Of a stretch of DNA of 64,000 nt, positions 42,225-50,567 are shown one piece after another. The notes under the pieces were generated by a model that worked only from the letters and a program-made list of their open reading frames with translations, searched no databases and was not told where the DNA came from. The DNA comes from Anaerosoma tenue. Its GTDB lineage: Bacteria > Actinomycetota > Coriobacteriia > Anaerosomatales > Anaerosomataceae. Location of the stretch: positions 1-64,000 of the forward strand of contig NZ_JALNTY010000004.1 in assembly GCF_023161965.1 (NCBI RefSeq), given 5' to 3'. The translations under genes were made by a program, and so were the position numbers. Each line of letters begins with the position of its first letter. The stretch's first letter is position 1.

Positions 42225-42893
42225 ATGTCGCCGACCTCCGATTCGTTCGACCTGCACCCGCATCGGCCCGAACGGGTGGCCGTTGAGGTTCCCGACACCG
42301 CGCTCGACCCCGAGTTGCGGGCACGGCTGCACGGGTGCACCGTTGCGATCATCGGCTGTGGCGGACTCGGCAGCAACGTGGCGGAGATGCTCGTGCGCTC
42401 GGGCGTAGGCAGGCTCACGCTCGTCGACTTCGATACGGTGGATGAGGGCAACCTCAACAGGCAGTTCTTCTTCCGCGACCAGATCGGCATGCCCAAAGTG
42501 ATAGCGCTGGCGGAGAACCTGCAGCGCATACGTTCGGACGTGCGGCTCGACCTTGTGCAGGACCGGGTGACCCCGGAGAACCTGGTGGGGCTCGTCCGCG
42601 GCGCCTGTGCGATCGTGGAGGCGGTGGACGAGGCCGGGGTGAAGGCGATGATCGTCAACACCTGCCTCGCCGAGCTGCCCGACATACCGCTCGTGACCGC
42701 ATCGGGCCTGGCGGGTTACGGCTCCACCAACGCGATCGTGACCGAACGGATGGCCGACGGCCTCTACGTGGTGGGCGACCTCACGAGCGATGTGCGTGAC
42801 GGACACCCGCTCTTCGCGTCACGCGTGATGGCGGCCGCGGCGGCGCAAGCGCATGCGGTGGTGCGGGTGCTGCTCGGATACAGGGAGCCGTGA
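42225..42893 (+). CDS. ThiF/MoeB-family adenylyltransferase (E1-like)
   Basis: A 222-residue E1-like enzyme that adenylates the C-terminal glycine of the neighbouring sulfur carrier. The ATP-binding Rossmann motif IIGCGGLGSNVAEMLVRSGVG is followed by LVDFDTVDEGNLNRQFFF, containing the conserved Asp and NxNRQ residues. It lacks the C-terminal rhodanese domain and the clear zinc CxxC pairs of full-length MoeB. It resembles the ThiF-type 'thiamine biosynthesis protein' family found in AOR operons (AorE-like). The last gene of the cluster. Confidence 0.88.
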   Translation: MSPTSDSFDLHPHRPERVAVEVPDTALDPELRARLHGCTVAIIGCGGLGSNVAEMLVRSGVGRLTLVDFDTVDEGNLNRQFFFRDQIGMPKVIALAENLQRIRSDVRLDLVQDRVTPENLVGLVRGACAIVEAVDEAGVKAMIVNTCLAELPDIPLVTASGLAGYGSTNAIVTERMADGLYVVGDLTSDVRDGHPLFASRVMAAAAAQAHAVVRVLLGYREP

Positions 42894-42954
42894 CGGGCCG
42901 GACCGCGCACGGATCCGCTCACGCAGGCGACGCCGCTCGTGCTACCGTGCGGGC

Positions 42955-45153
42955 ATGACCGCCACCTATCGATACGCCGCCACATGCCCCAAGGGCGTCG
43001 AGCACCTGCTCGCCGAGGAGTCGCGCGCTCTCGGCGCCAAGGAGGTGCGTGAGACGCGCGCCGCGGTCACGTTCACCGGACCGCTCGAGGTCGCGTATCG
43101 CGCATGTCTCTGGTCGCGCCTGGCAAGCCGGGTGCTTCTCACGATGGGGGAGTTCGCCGCAGCCACCGCGGAGGAGTTGTACGCGGGGATGGCGGCGCTT
43201 CCGTGGGAGGAGCACATTCCCGCCGAAGGCACACTCGCCATCGATGTGAACGGTACCACCTCCGGTCTGACTCACACGAAGTTCACGGCGCAGAAGGCCA
43301 AGGACGCCGTGGTCGACCGTATCCGCGATCGGCTCGGCGCTCGTCCCTCGGTGGATTTCGACCGTCCGGACGTGCGTCTCAACATCCGGCTGCACAAGGA
43401 GCGGGCGACCGTCTCGCTCGACCTCTCGGGAGAACCGCTTCACCAGCGCGGGTACCGCACGCCCGGCGAGCAGGCCGAGGCGCCGCTCAAGGAGAACCTC
43501 GCAGCCGCGGTCCTGGTGCGTGCCGGTTGGGCGGAGATCGCCGCTGGCGGGGGTGCGCTCGTGGACCCCATGTGCGGTTCCGGCACGCTGCTGATCGAGG
43601 GTGCGATGATCGCCGCCGACCAGGCCCCGGGGCTGCTGCGTGACCACTGGGGGTTCGCGGGGTGGCTCGGCCACAACGAGGACGTGTGGCACGCACTCCT
43701 CGATGAGGCCGACGAACGAGCCGAGGCGGGCCGCGAGCGACTGCCGGTGATCTCGGGGAGCGATCGCGATCCCGCTGCGATCGCGATCGCCGTGACCTGC
43801 GCCAAACGTGCGGGATTCGGGAACGCCATCTCGCTCGCGACGCGCGATCTGGCCGGGCTCACGGCTCCCGCTGGCTCCAACCCCGGCCTCGTTGTCACCA
43901 ATCCGCCCTACGGTGTGCGGCTCGGCGAGAGCGAGGCGCTGGTGCCGCTGTATGCGGAGCTCGGCGAGCGGTTGCTCGCCGGATTCGACGGCTGGCAGGC
44001 GGCGGTGCTCACCAACGACGAAGCGCTTGCCAGAGCCATCGGGCTGCGCAGCCATGCCGCGCACACGCTCTACAACGGCGCGATCGAGACGAAGCTCTAC
44101 CGGTTCGAGGTCTCGGCGGGTTCCGCGCGTGCGGACGTTCGCAAGGCGCCCGCCGCACGTTCGCAGGGCGCCGAGATGTTCGCCAACCGCCTTCGCAAGA
44201 AGACGCGCCACCTCGGCAAATGGGCACGGCGCGAAGGGGTGACCTGCTATCGCGTATACGATGCCGACCTGCCCGAGTACGCCGTGGCAGTGGACCTGTA
44301 CCAGGGCGCCGGCGCCCATGAGGGGCGTCGTTTCGCGCATGTGGCGGAGTACGCGCCGCCGCCGAGCGTGGATCCCGATCTCGCACAGGAGCGTCTCATC
44401 GAGGCCGTGGAGGTGGTGGCCGAGGTCCTCGAGGTCGAGCCGGCCGACGTGGCGCTCAAGGTGCGCAAGCGCCAGCGGGGGAGCGCGCAGTACGAGCGGC
44501 AGGCGGTGCGCGGGGAGTGGGTGGAGGTGGCCGAGGGCGGCCTGCGCTTCCTCGTCAACCTGCACGACTACCTCGACACGGGGCTCTTCCTGGACCACCG
44601 CCCGGTGCGCGCGATGGTGCGCGACCTGGCGTCGAAGCAGCGCGTGTGCAACCTGTTCGCCTACTCGGGCGTGGCCAGCGTCTACGCGCTTGCGGGCGGC
44701 GCCTCGTACGTGGCAACGGTGGACCTCTCGGCCACCTATCTCGACTGGGCGAAGCGCAACACGGCGCTCAATGGATACCCCGAGGGTCCCACCAACCGCT
44801 TCTTCCGCTCCGACGTCTTGCGCTGGCTTTCCGATGAGCGCCGCCGGATCGAAGAAGGCCGCGCGCGGCGATACGGGCTGGTGTTCTGCGACCCGCCCAC
44901 GTTCTCCACGAGCAAGTCGATGGGGGAGCGCACGTTCGATGTGCAGCGGGACCACGTGGCGCTCATCCGCGATGCGGCGGCGCTGCTCGAGCCCGACGGG
45001 GTGCTCGTCTTCTCCACCAACCTTCGCACGTTCAAGCTCGACGAGGACGCGCTCGACGGGCTTGCGATAGAGGACATCACCGCCGAGACCATCCCGCCCG
45101 ACTTCGAGCGCACCCCGCGCATCCACCACTGCTTCGTGGTGCGCAGAGGGTAG
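42955..45153 (+). CDS. rlmKL: Bifunctional 23S rRNA methyltransferase RlmKL
   Basis: A 732-residue fusion. The N-terminal half has a THUMP domain (about 45-160) and an RlmL m2G2445-type methyltransferase domain (165-385) with DPMCGSGTLLIEGAM and the catalytic NPPY. The C-terminal half is an RlmK m7G2069-type Rossmann domain with CNLFAYSGVASVYALAGG and FCDPPTFSTSK. The length matches E. coli RlmKL (about 702). The start is ATG 42955, 61 bases after the ThiF gene; the frame is open slightly upstream. Confidence 0.92.
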   Translation: MTATYRYAATCPKGVEHLLAEESRALGAKEVRETRAAVTFTGPLEVAYRACLWSRLASRVLLTMGEFAAATAEELYAGMAALPWEEHIPAEGTLAIDVNGTTSGLTHTKFTAQKAKDAVVDRIRDRLGARPSVDFDRPDVRLNIRLHKERATVSLDLSGEPLHQRGYRTPGEQAEAPLKENLAAAVLVRAGWAEIAAGGGALVDPMCGSGTLLIEGAMIAADQAPGLLRDHWGFAGWLGHNEDVWHALLDEADERAEAGRERLPVISGSDRDPAAIAIAVTCAKRAGFGNAISLATRDLAGLTAPAGSNPGLVVTNPPYGVRLGESEALVPLYAELGERLLAGFDGWQAAVLTNDEALARAIGLRSHAAHTLYNGAIETKLYRFEVSAGSARADVRKAPAARSQGAEMFANRLRKKTRHLGKWARREGVTCYRVYDADLPEYAVAVDLYQGAGAHEGRRFAHVAEYAPPPSVDPDLAQERLIEAVEVVAEVLEVEPADVALKVRKRQRGSAQYERQAVRGEWVEVAEGGLRFLVNLHDYLDTGLFLDHRPVRAMVRDLASKQRVCNLFAYSGVASVYALAGGASYVATVDLSATYLDWAKRNTALNGYPEGPTNRFFRSDVLRWLSDERRRIEEGRARRYGLVFCDPPTFSTSKSMGERTFDVQRDHVALIRDAAALLEPDGVLVFSTNLRTFKLDEDALDGLAIEDITAETIPPDFERTPRIHHCFVVRRG

Positions 45154-45210
45154 GCGACCCGCGCCGCGGGATTCGGCTCCTGTCCGGGCATCGCTGTCCC
45201 GGGCTTGCGC

Positions 45211-45240
45211 TTGACCCCGCGCTGCGTCCAGCCGTACCAT
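45211..45240 (+). promoter_or_regulatory. Promoter of the toxin-antitoxin operon
   Basis: -35 box TTGACC (45211-45216) and -10 box TACCAT (45235-45240) with an 18-base spacer, 37 bases before the antitoxin start. Confidence 0.5.
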
Positions 45241-45247
45241 CGCAGAT

Positions 45248-45258
45248 GGTTGTAAACC
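45248..45258. promoter_or_regulatory. Possible antitoxin operator
   Basis: GGTT-GTA-AACC (45248-45258) is a perfect 11-bp inverted repeat just downstream of the -10 box, followed by a weaker CCGT...ACGG repeat (45257-45269). RHH antitoxins commonly bind such half-sites to repress their own operon. Confidence 0.4.
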
Positions 45259-45277
45259 GTCTGAAACGGAGCATGCC

Positions 45278-45529
45278 ATGGCCCGCACGGCAGTCACCAT
45301 AGGCTTCTCCGCACCCCCGGAGCTTGCCCGCGAGGTGGAGCGCCTTGCGGCGGCCGAGGGGAAGAGCAAGAGCGAGCTCTTCCGCGATATGGTGCAGGCG
45401 TACAAGCGGGAGCGCGAACTCATGGTGTTCGAAGATCTCGCGGCGTACGGCCGCGAGCGGGCACGGCTGCGCGGAGTGCGGACCGAGGAGGATGTCGAGC
45501 GCCTGATCCACGAGGCGCGCGGTGTCTAG
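45278..45529 (+). CDS. Ribbon-helix-helix antitoxin
   Basis: An 83-residue RHH protein. The N-terminal strand TAVTIGFSAPPELAREVERLA and the KSKSELFRDMVQAYKR helix pair form the DNA-binding fold (residues 1-45); the C-terminal helix (50-83) probably wraps the toxin. Its stop overlaps the PIN toxin start by 8 bases, the usual antitoxin-first order. Confidence 0.87.
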   Translation: MARTAVTIGFSAPPELAREVERLAAAEGKSKSELFRDMVQAYKRERELMVFEDLAAYGRERARLRGVRTEEDVERLIHEARGV

Positions 45530-45926
45530 GGTCGTCCTCGACACCAACGTCTACATCTCTGCGTACGGGTTCGGCGGGAAGCCGGCTAAGGTGCTGCGCG
45601 CGGCGATAGCGGGTGACTTCACTCTCCTCACGTCACCCGCGATCCTCGCCGAGGTAGCCGACAAGCTCTACGGGGTCCTCGGCTTCGACGACGAACATGT
45701 GCGGGCCGTCATCATGCAGGTCGCGCGCATCGCCGAGGTAGTCCGGCCGGAAGTGCGTCTGACCGTGGTCTCCGACGAGCCGGACAACCGCATCCTCGAG
45801 TGTGCCACCAAGGGCGAGGTCGACCTGATCGTCACGGGTGACCACCATCTGCTCGATCTCGGCGCGTACCACGGCATCCGGATCGTCCGACCCGCCCGGT
45901 TCCTGACGGAGCTGACGGGAGGCTAG
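45522..45926 (+). CDS. PIN-domain toxin (VapC-type ribonuclease)
   Basis: A 134-residue PIN-fold nuclease of the 'putative toxin-antitoxin system toxin component, PIN family'. The active-site acidic residues are Asp7 in VVLDTNVY, Glu44 in PAILAEV, and Asp residues in DNRILECA and LIVTGDHHLLDL, so all four positions look intact. It should cleave RNA when freed from the antitoxin. It overlaps the convergent NapH-like gene by 4 bases at the stop codons. Confidence 0.88.
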   Translation: MSRVVLDTNVYISAYGFGGKPAKVLRAAIAGDFTLLTSPAILAEVADKLYGVLGFDDEHVRAVIMQVARIAEVVRPEVRLTVVSDEPDNRILECATKGEVDLIVTGDHHLLDLGAYHGIRIVRPARFLTELTGG

Positions 45927-46930
45927 AACATCGGCGTCTGCTGCTCCAGCAGGCCGGATCCGATCACCTGCCTGAGGGTGTCCGCGGGGATGCTCGTGTC
46001 CCAGTTGCCGGTGAGCTTGGCGACGAGGTAGATCGCGAACCACAGCCCTGCTACCAGAAGCGGCCAAACCCAGGGTGCGATCCGCACCCGACCGAACGCC
46101 CGGGCCTCCAGGCAGCCGTCCACAGGACACACCCTCACGCAGTCCATGCAGCCGTCACACTCGGCGGCGCGCACCGTTCCGGCATGCTGCACGTCCACGG
46201 ACGCGTGGCAGACGCGCGTGCACTTGCCGCAGTCGATGCACGTCTCGTCGTCACGTGTCACCGCGCACGGCGACGCCACGCCTATCGCCGAGTACAGGGC
46301 GCCGAGCGGGCACAGGTACCTGCACCACAGCGGTCCGAGCAGCATCGAGATCACGAACACGAGCGCGATCACGAGCAGGTACAAGGGGTCCAGGAAGCCT
46401 TCGATGATCTTGATGTCGGCCACCCACATGTACGGGATCGCGCGAAAGCCCACGGCCTCCTCGATGGAGACAAGGCCGACGAACGCGAAGAACGCGATGC
46501 CGATGACGTAGCGAAGCGCGCGCCCGGCGATGTCGAGCCATCTTGGCATGCGGATGTTCCGACCACCGTTGAGGCGCCTGCCGAGGGCAGCCGCTGCCTC
46601 CCATGCCGTTCCAACAGGGCAGATCCACCCGCAGAAGCCGCGCTTGAACAGCAGCGAGGTGGCGAGCGCCGCGATGATGATCACCAGGCCCGCAGGCAGC
46701 AGGGTGTCCCACCCGCCGCCCTTAAGCCACGCGAAGAAGCTCGTGAAGTGCCCCACCGGCAGGATCCCCGCCACCGCCTCAGGGCGCGGTACGAAGGGTC
46801 CCTCGCCCCGGGCCCACGCCGCGAAGGCGAGCAGCCGGGACGAGAGCCACACGAACGCTGTGAAGAACACGCCCTTGATGAACCAGCGGGAGTCCAGGAA
46901 CCGTACGATCCGCGCGAGCATGCTCTGCAT
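45923..46930 (-). CDS. NapH/CcoG-type membrane 4Fe-4S protein
   Basis: A 335-residue membrane ferredoxin with about six transmembrane helices. Two membrane-embedded Cys motifs, FCGWICPVG (near 100) and WCRYLCPLGA (near 205), are followed by two classical cytoplasmic [4Fe-4S] sets, CIDCGKCTRVC and CDGCMDCVRVCP. The family (NapH, NosR C-terminus, YccM) moves electrons between quinol pools and periplasmic or cytoplasmic partners. No nap or nos genes are in this window, so the partner is unknown. Confidence 0.88.
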   Translation of the reverse strand: MQSMLARIVRFLDSRWFIKGVFFTAFVWLSSRLLAFAAWARGEGPFVPRPEAVAGILPVGHFTSFFAWLKGGGWDTLLPAGLVIIIAALATSLLFKRGFCGWICPVGTAWEAAAALGRRLNGGRNIRMPRWLDIAGRALRYVIGIAFFAFVGLVSIEEAVGFRAIPYMWVADIKIIEGFLDPLYLLVIALVFVISMLLGPLWCRYLCPLGALYSAIGVASPCAVTRDDETCIDCGKCTRVCHASVDVQHAGTVRAAECDGCMDCVRVCPVDGCLEARAFGRVRIAPWVWPLLVAGLWFAIYLVAKLTGNWDTSIPADTLRQVIGSGLLEQQTPMF

Positions 46931-46993
46931 CCGTGCCTCCGGTGTGGGTGTCTCTGCCGTGGCGCTCGCTGCCGGGCGGGCGTACAGCGGGCG

Positions 46994-46999
46994 ATTCTA
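46994..46999 (-). promoter_or_regulatory. -10 box of the NapH-like gene
   Basis: TAGAAT on the minus strand (46999-46994) matches TATAAT at five of six positions, 64 bases before the start codon. The -35 region is not convincing. Confidence 0.4.
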
Positions 47000-47054
47000 A
47001 CAGACGGTCGCGACTGCCGCGCGCCGTCGACCGGGCCTGAGCGCCCCCGCGTGT

Positions 47055-47072
47055 CCGGCAGGGGCCTGCCGG
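47055..47072. promoter_or_regulatory. Palindrome in the napH-csp divergent gap
   Basis: CCGGCAGG (47055-47062) and CCTGCCGG (47065-47072) are perfect inverted repeats with a 2-base centre. The 296-base gap also holds a possible csp -10 box TACACT (47112-47117) and a long GC-rich csp leader. Confidence 0.35.
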
Positions 47073-47226
47073 CCCTGCGTAAGGGACTAGCGCGGCGCGG
47101 ACAGGTTCGCTTACACTTCGAAACGGGCCAGATGAGGCCCTCTAGATCTGTGGCGCGGGCCCGCACGGCGCGGGACGAGCCGCGCCGCAACCGTTTTGCC
47201 CTGCGGGGGCGAGAGGATGGGTTTGC

Positions 47227-47430
47227 ATGGCGACTGGTACTGTCAAGTGGTTCAATCCGGACAAGGGCTACGGCTTCATCTCGCGTGAGGATGGCGACGA
47301 TCTGTTCGTCCACTTCTCCGAGATCCAGGGCGAGGGCTTCAAGACCCTCGACGAGGGCGCGGCCGTCGAGTTCGACGTCACCGCCGGCCAGAACGGCAAG
47401 ATGCAGGCGAGCAACGTTCGCAAGCTCTAG
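47227..47430 (+). CDS. csp: Cold-shock protein (CspA family)
   Basis: A 67-residue single-domain cold-shock protein. The RNP1 motif KGYGFI and RNP2 motif LFVHFSEI are intact; the start is [16 protein letters not shown]. It binds single-stranded RNA/DNA as an RNA chaperone. It is monocistronic, with a strong terminator 31 bases after the stop. The leader of about 110 bases from the possible -10 box is long, as in cold-inducible csp mRNAs, although regulation cannot be shown from sequence alone. Confidence 0.96.
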   Translation: MATGTVKWFNPDKGYGFISREDGDDLFVHFSEIQGEGFKTLDEGAAVEFDVTAGQNGKMQASNVRKL

Positions 47431-47460
47431 CCACCGCGGGAACAACAACCGAATACGTGG

Positions 47461-47494
47461 AGAGCGGCCCGTCACGGGCCGCTCTTCTTGTTCT
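47461..47494 (+). terminator. Intrinsic terminator of csp
   Basis: Perfect 11-bp stem AGAGCGGCCCG (47461-47471) with CGGGCCGCTCT (47475-47485), loop tca, followed by a T-rich tail tcttgttct (47486-47494). Confidence 0.88.
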
Positions 47495-47538
47495 AGGATG
47501 TCGTATGGCCGCGTTCGGCCCGGAGACGGAGAGGTGCG

Positions 47539-47910
47539 ATGACAGGATTCTTGTTCGTGGCGGTCGGCGGCGCGGTAGGGGCAAGCGCGCGTCACGCGGT
47601 CTCGTTGTGCACGCACGCCGCATCGGGCGCATTCCCGTGGTCCACCCTCGGCATCAACGTCGCGGGATCGTTCCTGCTCGGTCTCCTCACCGCGGTCCTG
47701 CCCGAGGGCGCCGCGGGTGAGCGGTTGCGGCTGCTCGTGGGCGTGGGCGCGCTCGGCGGCTTCACCACCTTCTCCACGTTCAGTGTGGAGGCTCTCGCGC
47801 TCGCCAGGGGTGACCAGTGGCTTCCGGCGGCGGGGTATGTCGTCGGCAGTGTCGTTTCGGGGCTCGCCGCCGCAGCCGCCGGATACGCGGCGGGACGGGC
47901 GCTCGCGTAA
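47539..47910 (+). CDS. crcB: Fluoride exporter CrcB/FluC
   Basis: A 123-residue four-helix membrane protein of the Fluc fluoride channel family. GGAVGASARH (residues 10-19), the STLGINVAGSFLLG stretch with the conserved Asn, and GFTTFSTFSVE with the phenylalanine 'box' residues are all present. It works as a dual-topology dimer. Single-gene Fluc subunits like this suit a homodimer. No convincing fluoride riboswitch lies upstream. Confidence 0.93.
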   Translation: MTGFLFVAVGGAVGASARHAVSLCTHAASGAFPWSTLGINVAGSFLLGLLTAVLPEGAAGERLRLLVGVGALGGFTTFSTFSVEALALARGDQWLPAAGYVVGSVVSGLAAAAAGYAAGRALA

Positions 47911-47950
47911 GAGCACCCGCCCCGGTCTCGGTGTGCGCCACCTGTACGCG

Positions 47951-48736
47951 CTACCCCTGCCGAGCCGCGTTGGCCACGATCGCGTCGTGCCAGTACCGGG
48001 CCATGCCCTCGTGGATCTTCTCGTAGGTGGCTGTGAAGCGCGGATCGGCGATGTACATCCCGGCCAGGTCCACGTGCATCTCGTGTGAGCACGGGTAGAA
48101 CCAGGTGTCGATCTGCAGCCGGGCCTGCTCGGCAAGGTCCATGGCGCGCGGGTCGTCGGCCGGGACGCCCTCGTCCATCAGCCGTGCGGTGTCGGTGCCG
48201 ATCTGCTCGCTCTCGGCCTTGAACCGTTCCCAGTCAGCTTTGGTGTACTTGGCCGCACGGCGACTCGACTCCTTGTAGGCGTCGGACCCGCCCCAGCGCT
48301 CCTCGGCCTCGGCCTCATGCGCCTCCACGTCGAAGTCGCCGAACACCTCGAACATCTCTTCCTTCGTCATGCGGACCCCTGTCCTCTCTGCGTTGATGGC
48401 CCGCTCCACCGATGCGATGAGCGCCTCGGTACGGACCGCCTTCTGGAGCAGCATCTCCCGCTGCAGTTCGAGCGCCGCGCGGCGGTCGAACGCGCCACCG
48501 GAGAGCAGGGTCGCGATGTCGTCGAGCGGGATCTCCAGCTCGCGGAAGAGCAGGATCTCCTGCAGGCGCTCGAGGTCGGCGTCGCTGTACAGCCTGTAGC
48601 CCGCCGCGGTACGGGCCGATGGCGTGAGCAGGCCGACCTCATCGTAGTGGTGTAGCGCGCGCACACTCGCGCCGGTCAGGCGGGACACCTCGCTCACCGT
48701 CAGGTCGTGCCGGTCCTCGTTCGCTCTCGACTCCAT
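47951..48736 (-). CDS. MerR family regulator with TipAS effector domain
   Basis: A 261-residue regulator. The N-terminal MerR domain (12-80) has LTVSEVSRLTGASVRALHHYDEVGLL, followed by a dimerisation coiled coil (80-120) and a TipAS domain (about 130-255; the WFYPCSHEMHVDLAGMYIADPRFTATYEK signature). TipAS domains bind thiopeptide or other bulky ligands. A perfect MerR-type palindrome lies 28 bases upstream, so it probably controls itself and possibly the divergent SCP2-ADH-AOR operon. Confidence 0.9.
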   Translation of the reverse strand: MESRANEDRHDLTVSEVSRLTGASVRALHHYDEVGLLTPSARTAAGYRLYSDADLERLQEILLFRELEIPLDDIATLLSGGAFDRRAALELQREMLLQKAVRTEALIASVERAINAERTGVRMTKEEMFEVFGDFDVEAHEAEAEERWGGSDAYKESSRRAAKYTKADWERFKAESEQIGTDTARLMDEGVPADDPRAMDLAEQARLQIDTWFYPCSHEMHVDLAGMYIADPRFTATYEKIHEGMARYWHDAIVANAARQG

Positions 48737-48763
48737 CGCATATCACCTCCGCCGAGGAGAGTA

Positions 48764-48786
48764 GACCCTCACGTAACGTGAGGGTC
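48764..48786. promoter_or_regulatory. MerR-type operator
   Basis: Perfect palindrome with arms GACCCTCACGT (48764-48774) and ACGTGAGGGTC (48776-48786) around a central A. It closely resembles operators of BmrR/TipA-like MerR proteins and lies between the MerR gene and the divergent SCP2-like gene. Confidence 0.78.
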
Positions 48787-48864
48787 AAGGGGCGATCGCG
48801 GATCGGCCCGCAGGTCACCCGGTGGGGGTACGATGGATGGGATACCCGGCAACCGGAGGTGGTC

Positions 48865-49386
48865 ATGTCTGATCGAGGCTGGCGCACGAAGAGGATGCGC
48901 AAGGCCCTGGCGGCTGTGGTGTACACGGTGCTCGGCCGGGGGCTCGTGGCGTCGGCCAGGCTCGACGACCGGGTACGGCGCGAGGTCCGTACCTGGCCTG
49001 ACGGTACGGTGGTGACGCTGCGCATCGCACCGTTCGGCCCGCAGACCTCCTGGCGGGTCTCCGGGGGCACGCTTGAGCACCTCGGCGGCGGAGACGCACG
49101 CGCCGATCTGTTGGTCACGTTCAAGAGCGTGGATGACGCGATCCCGCTGCTTCTCGGCATGCAGGGCGTTCTCGCCGCCTTCGCGGAGCATCGCGCGACG
49201 GTCCGCGGCGACCTTGCCGTGGCCATGTCGCTCGTACGCTGCCTGCACATCGTGGAGGGCTATCTCTTCCCCGACATCGTGACCAGGCGCATCCTCCCGC
49301 ATCCGGCGGAGCGTCGCGCCGGTCACCTGCGGGCGTATGGCGCGCTCGTGCATCGGACCGCCGCACTGGAAGGAGCCACGTCGTGA
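48865..49386 (+). CDS. SCP2 sterol-carrier-like protein
   Basis: A 173-residue protein with an N-terminal basic segment and an SCP2-like domain (about 40-150): VTLRIAPFGPQTSWRVSGG, then ADLLVTFKSVDDAIPLLLGMQGVLAAFAEHRATVRGDLAVAMSLVRCL, the pattern of lipid-binding SCP2 domains. The start is ATG 48865 with CCGGAGGT upstream; the frame is open to 48778. The stop overlaps the alcohol dehydrogenase start (GTGA). Its link with an alcohol/aldehyde pathway suggests a hydrophobic substrate carrier, an inference. Confidence 0.7.
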   Translation: MSDRGWRTKRMRKALAAVVYTVLGRGLVASARLDDRVRREVRTWPDGTVVTLRIAPFGPQTSWRVSGGTLEHLGGGDARADLLVTFKSVDDAIPLLLGMQGVLAAFAEHRATVRGDLAVAMSLVRCLHIVEGYLFPDIVTRRILPHPAERRAGHLRAYGALVHRTAALEGATS

Positions 49387-50567
49387 TCCCCGACTACTAC
49401 GAGTTCTGCAACTCGGCCAAGATCGTCTCGGGCACGAAGGCGATCGAGCACATCGGGTACGAGCTCGCCTCTCTCGGCGCGAGCAGGCCGCTCGTGCTCA
49501 CCAACAAGCAGCTGCGCGACCTCAAGGTGGCCACCGTGGTGCTCGATGCGCTCAAGGACACCGAGGCCGAGGTGGTCGCGGTCTACGACGACGTCCCAGT
49601 GGACAGCTCTGTGGTCGTGGTCAACGACGTCGCGCGTGTGTACCGGGAGACGGGCGCGGACGCGATCGTGGCCGTGGGGGGCGGATCGGTTCTGGACACC
49701 GCCAAGGGCGCGACCATCGTGCTCACGCATGGCGCCGAGGACCTCATGGAGTACCGGGGCGCCGAGAGTCTGATGGGGCGCCGCGCCGTGGCGTTCATCG
49801 CGATCCCCACGACGGCCGGGACCGGCTCCGAGGTCACGTCAGCGGCGGTCATCAAGGACACGGAGCGCCACGTGAAGATGGGGTTCACTTCGCTCTCGCT
49901 GCTGCCGGATGTGGCGATCCTCGACCCGCGCATGACGGTGGGGTTGCCGCCGCGCCTGACCGCCTCAACGGCCATGGATGCGCTCACGCACGCGGTCGAA
50001 TCGTTCAGCTGCGTGCAGGCCAACCCGCTCTCCGACTGCTACGCGCGCGCCGCGATCGATCTCATACGCGAGTATCTGCCCACGGTGATGGCCGATCCCA
50101 AGGACCGGGGCGCGCGGCTCGCGCTTGCCAACGCCGCGCTCCTGGCGGGAGCGGCGTTCAGCAACGCGATGGTGGGCATCGTGCACGCGATGGGCCACGC
50201 GACCGGGGGCGTGGCCGACGTGCCGCACGGGGATGCGATGGCGATCCTGCTTCCACACGGCATGACGTACAACCTGGACGCGGCAGGCGACCGGTACGGT
50301 GAGCTGCTCATGAATCTCGCCGGCGCCGAAGCCTACGCGTCCACCCCCCGCGATGAGCGCCCGGCGGCGGCGGTCGAAGCCGTACGTTCGATGATGCGCA
50401 CGCTTCACGAGCAGGCGGGCCTTCCGCTCACGCTCGGTGAGGCGGGCGTGCTGCCCGAGCACGTCTCGGAGATCGCAACGGCCGCGCTCAACGACGGCGC
50501 GATGTCGATGAACCCGAAGCAGCCCACCTATGAGGAGCTCACCACCATCCTGAAGGACGCACTGTGA
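49383..50567 (+). CDS. Iron-containing alcohol dehydrogenase
   Basis: A 394-residue group III (iron-dependent) alcohol dehydrogenase. The NAD-binding GGGSVLDTAKG (about residue 100) is present, along with IPTTAGTGSEVTSAAVI. The metal ligands are in DALTHAVE (Asp and His near 200) and HAMGHATGG (His residues near 265-280). It converts alcohols to aldehydes or the reverse. The gene overlaps its neighbours at both ends by 4 bases, SCP2-like before and AOR after, which directly links alcohol and aldehyde steps. Confidence 0.92.
   Translation: MIPDYYEFCNSAKIVSGTKAIEHIGYELASLGASRPLVLTNKQLRDLKVATVVLDALKDTEAEVVAVYDDVPVDSSVVVVNDVARVYRETGADAIVAVGGGSVLDTAKGATIVLTHGAEDLMEYRGAESLMGRRAVAFIAIPTTAGTGSEVTSAAVIKDTERHVKMGFTSLSLLPDVAILDPRMTVGLPPRLTASTAMDALTHAVESFSCVQANPLSDCYARAAIDLIREYLPTVMADPKDRGARLALANAALLAGAAFSNAMVGIVHAMGHATGGVADVPHGDAMAILLPHGMTYNLDAAGDRYGELLMNLAGAEAYASTPRDERPAAAVEAVRSMMRTLHEQAGLPLTLGEAGVLPEHVSEIATAALNDGAMSMNPKQPTYEELTTILKDAL

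Noticed and set aside
42919-45423. 834-codon open frame on the minus strand
   Set aside because: It is antisense to rlmKL, which has complete family motifs; long antisense frames are expected at this GC content. The peptide is Arg/His/Ala-rich and unlike a folded protein.
47495-47538. Fluoride riboswitch before crcB
   Set aside because: There are only 44 bases between the csp terminator and crcB, and the conserved GGNGAUGG and pseudoknot elements cannot be placed convincingly.
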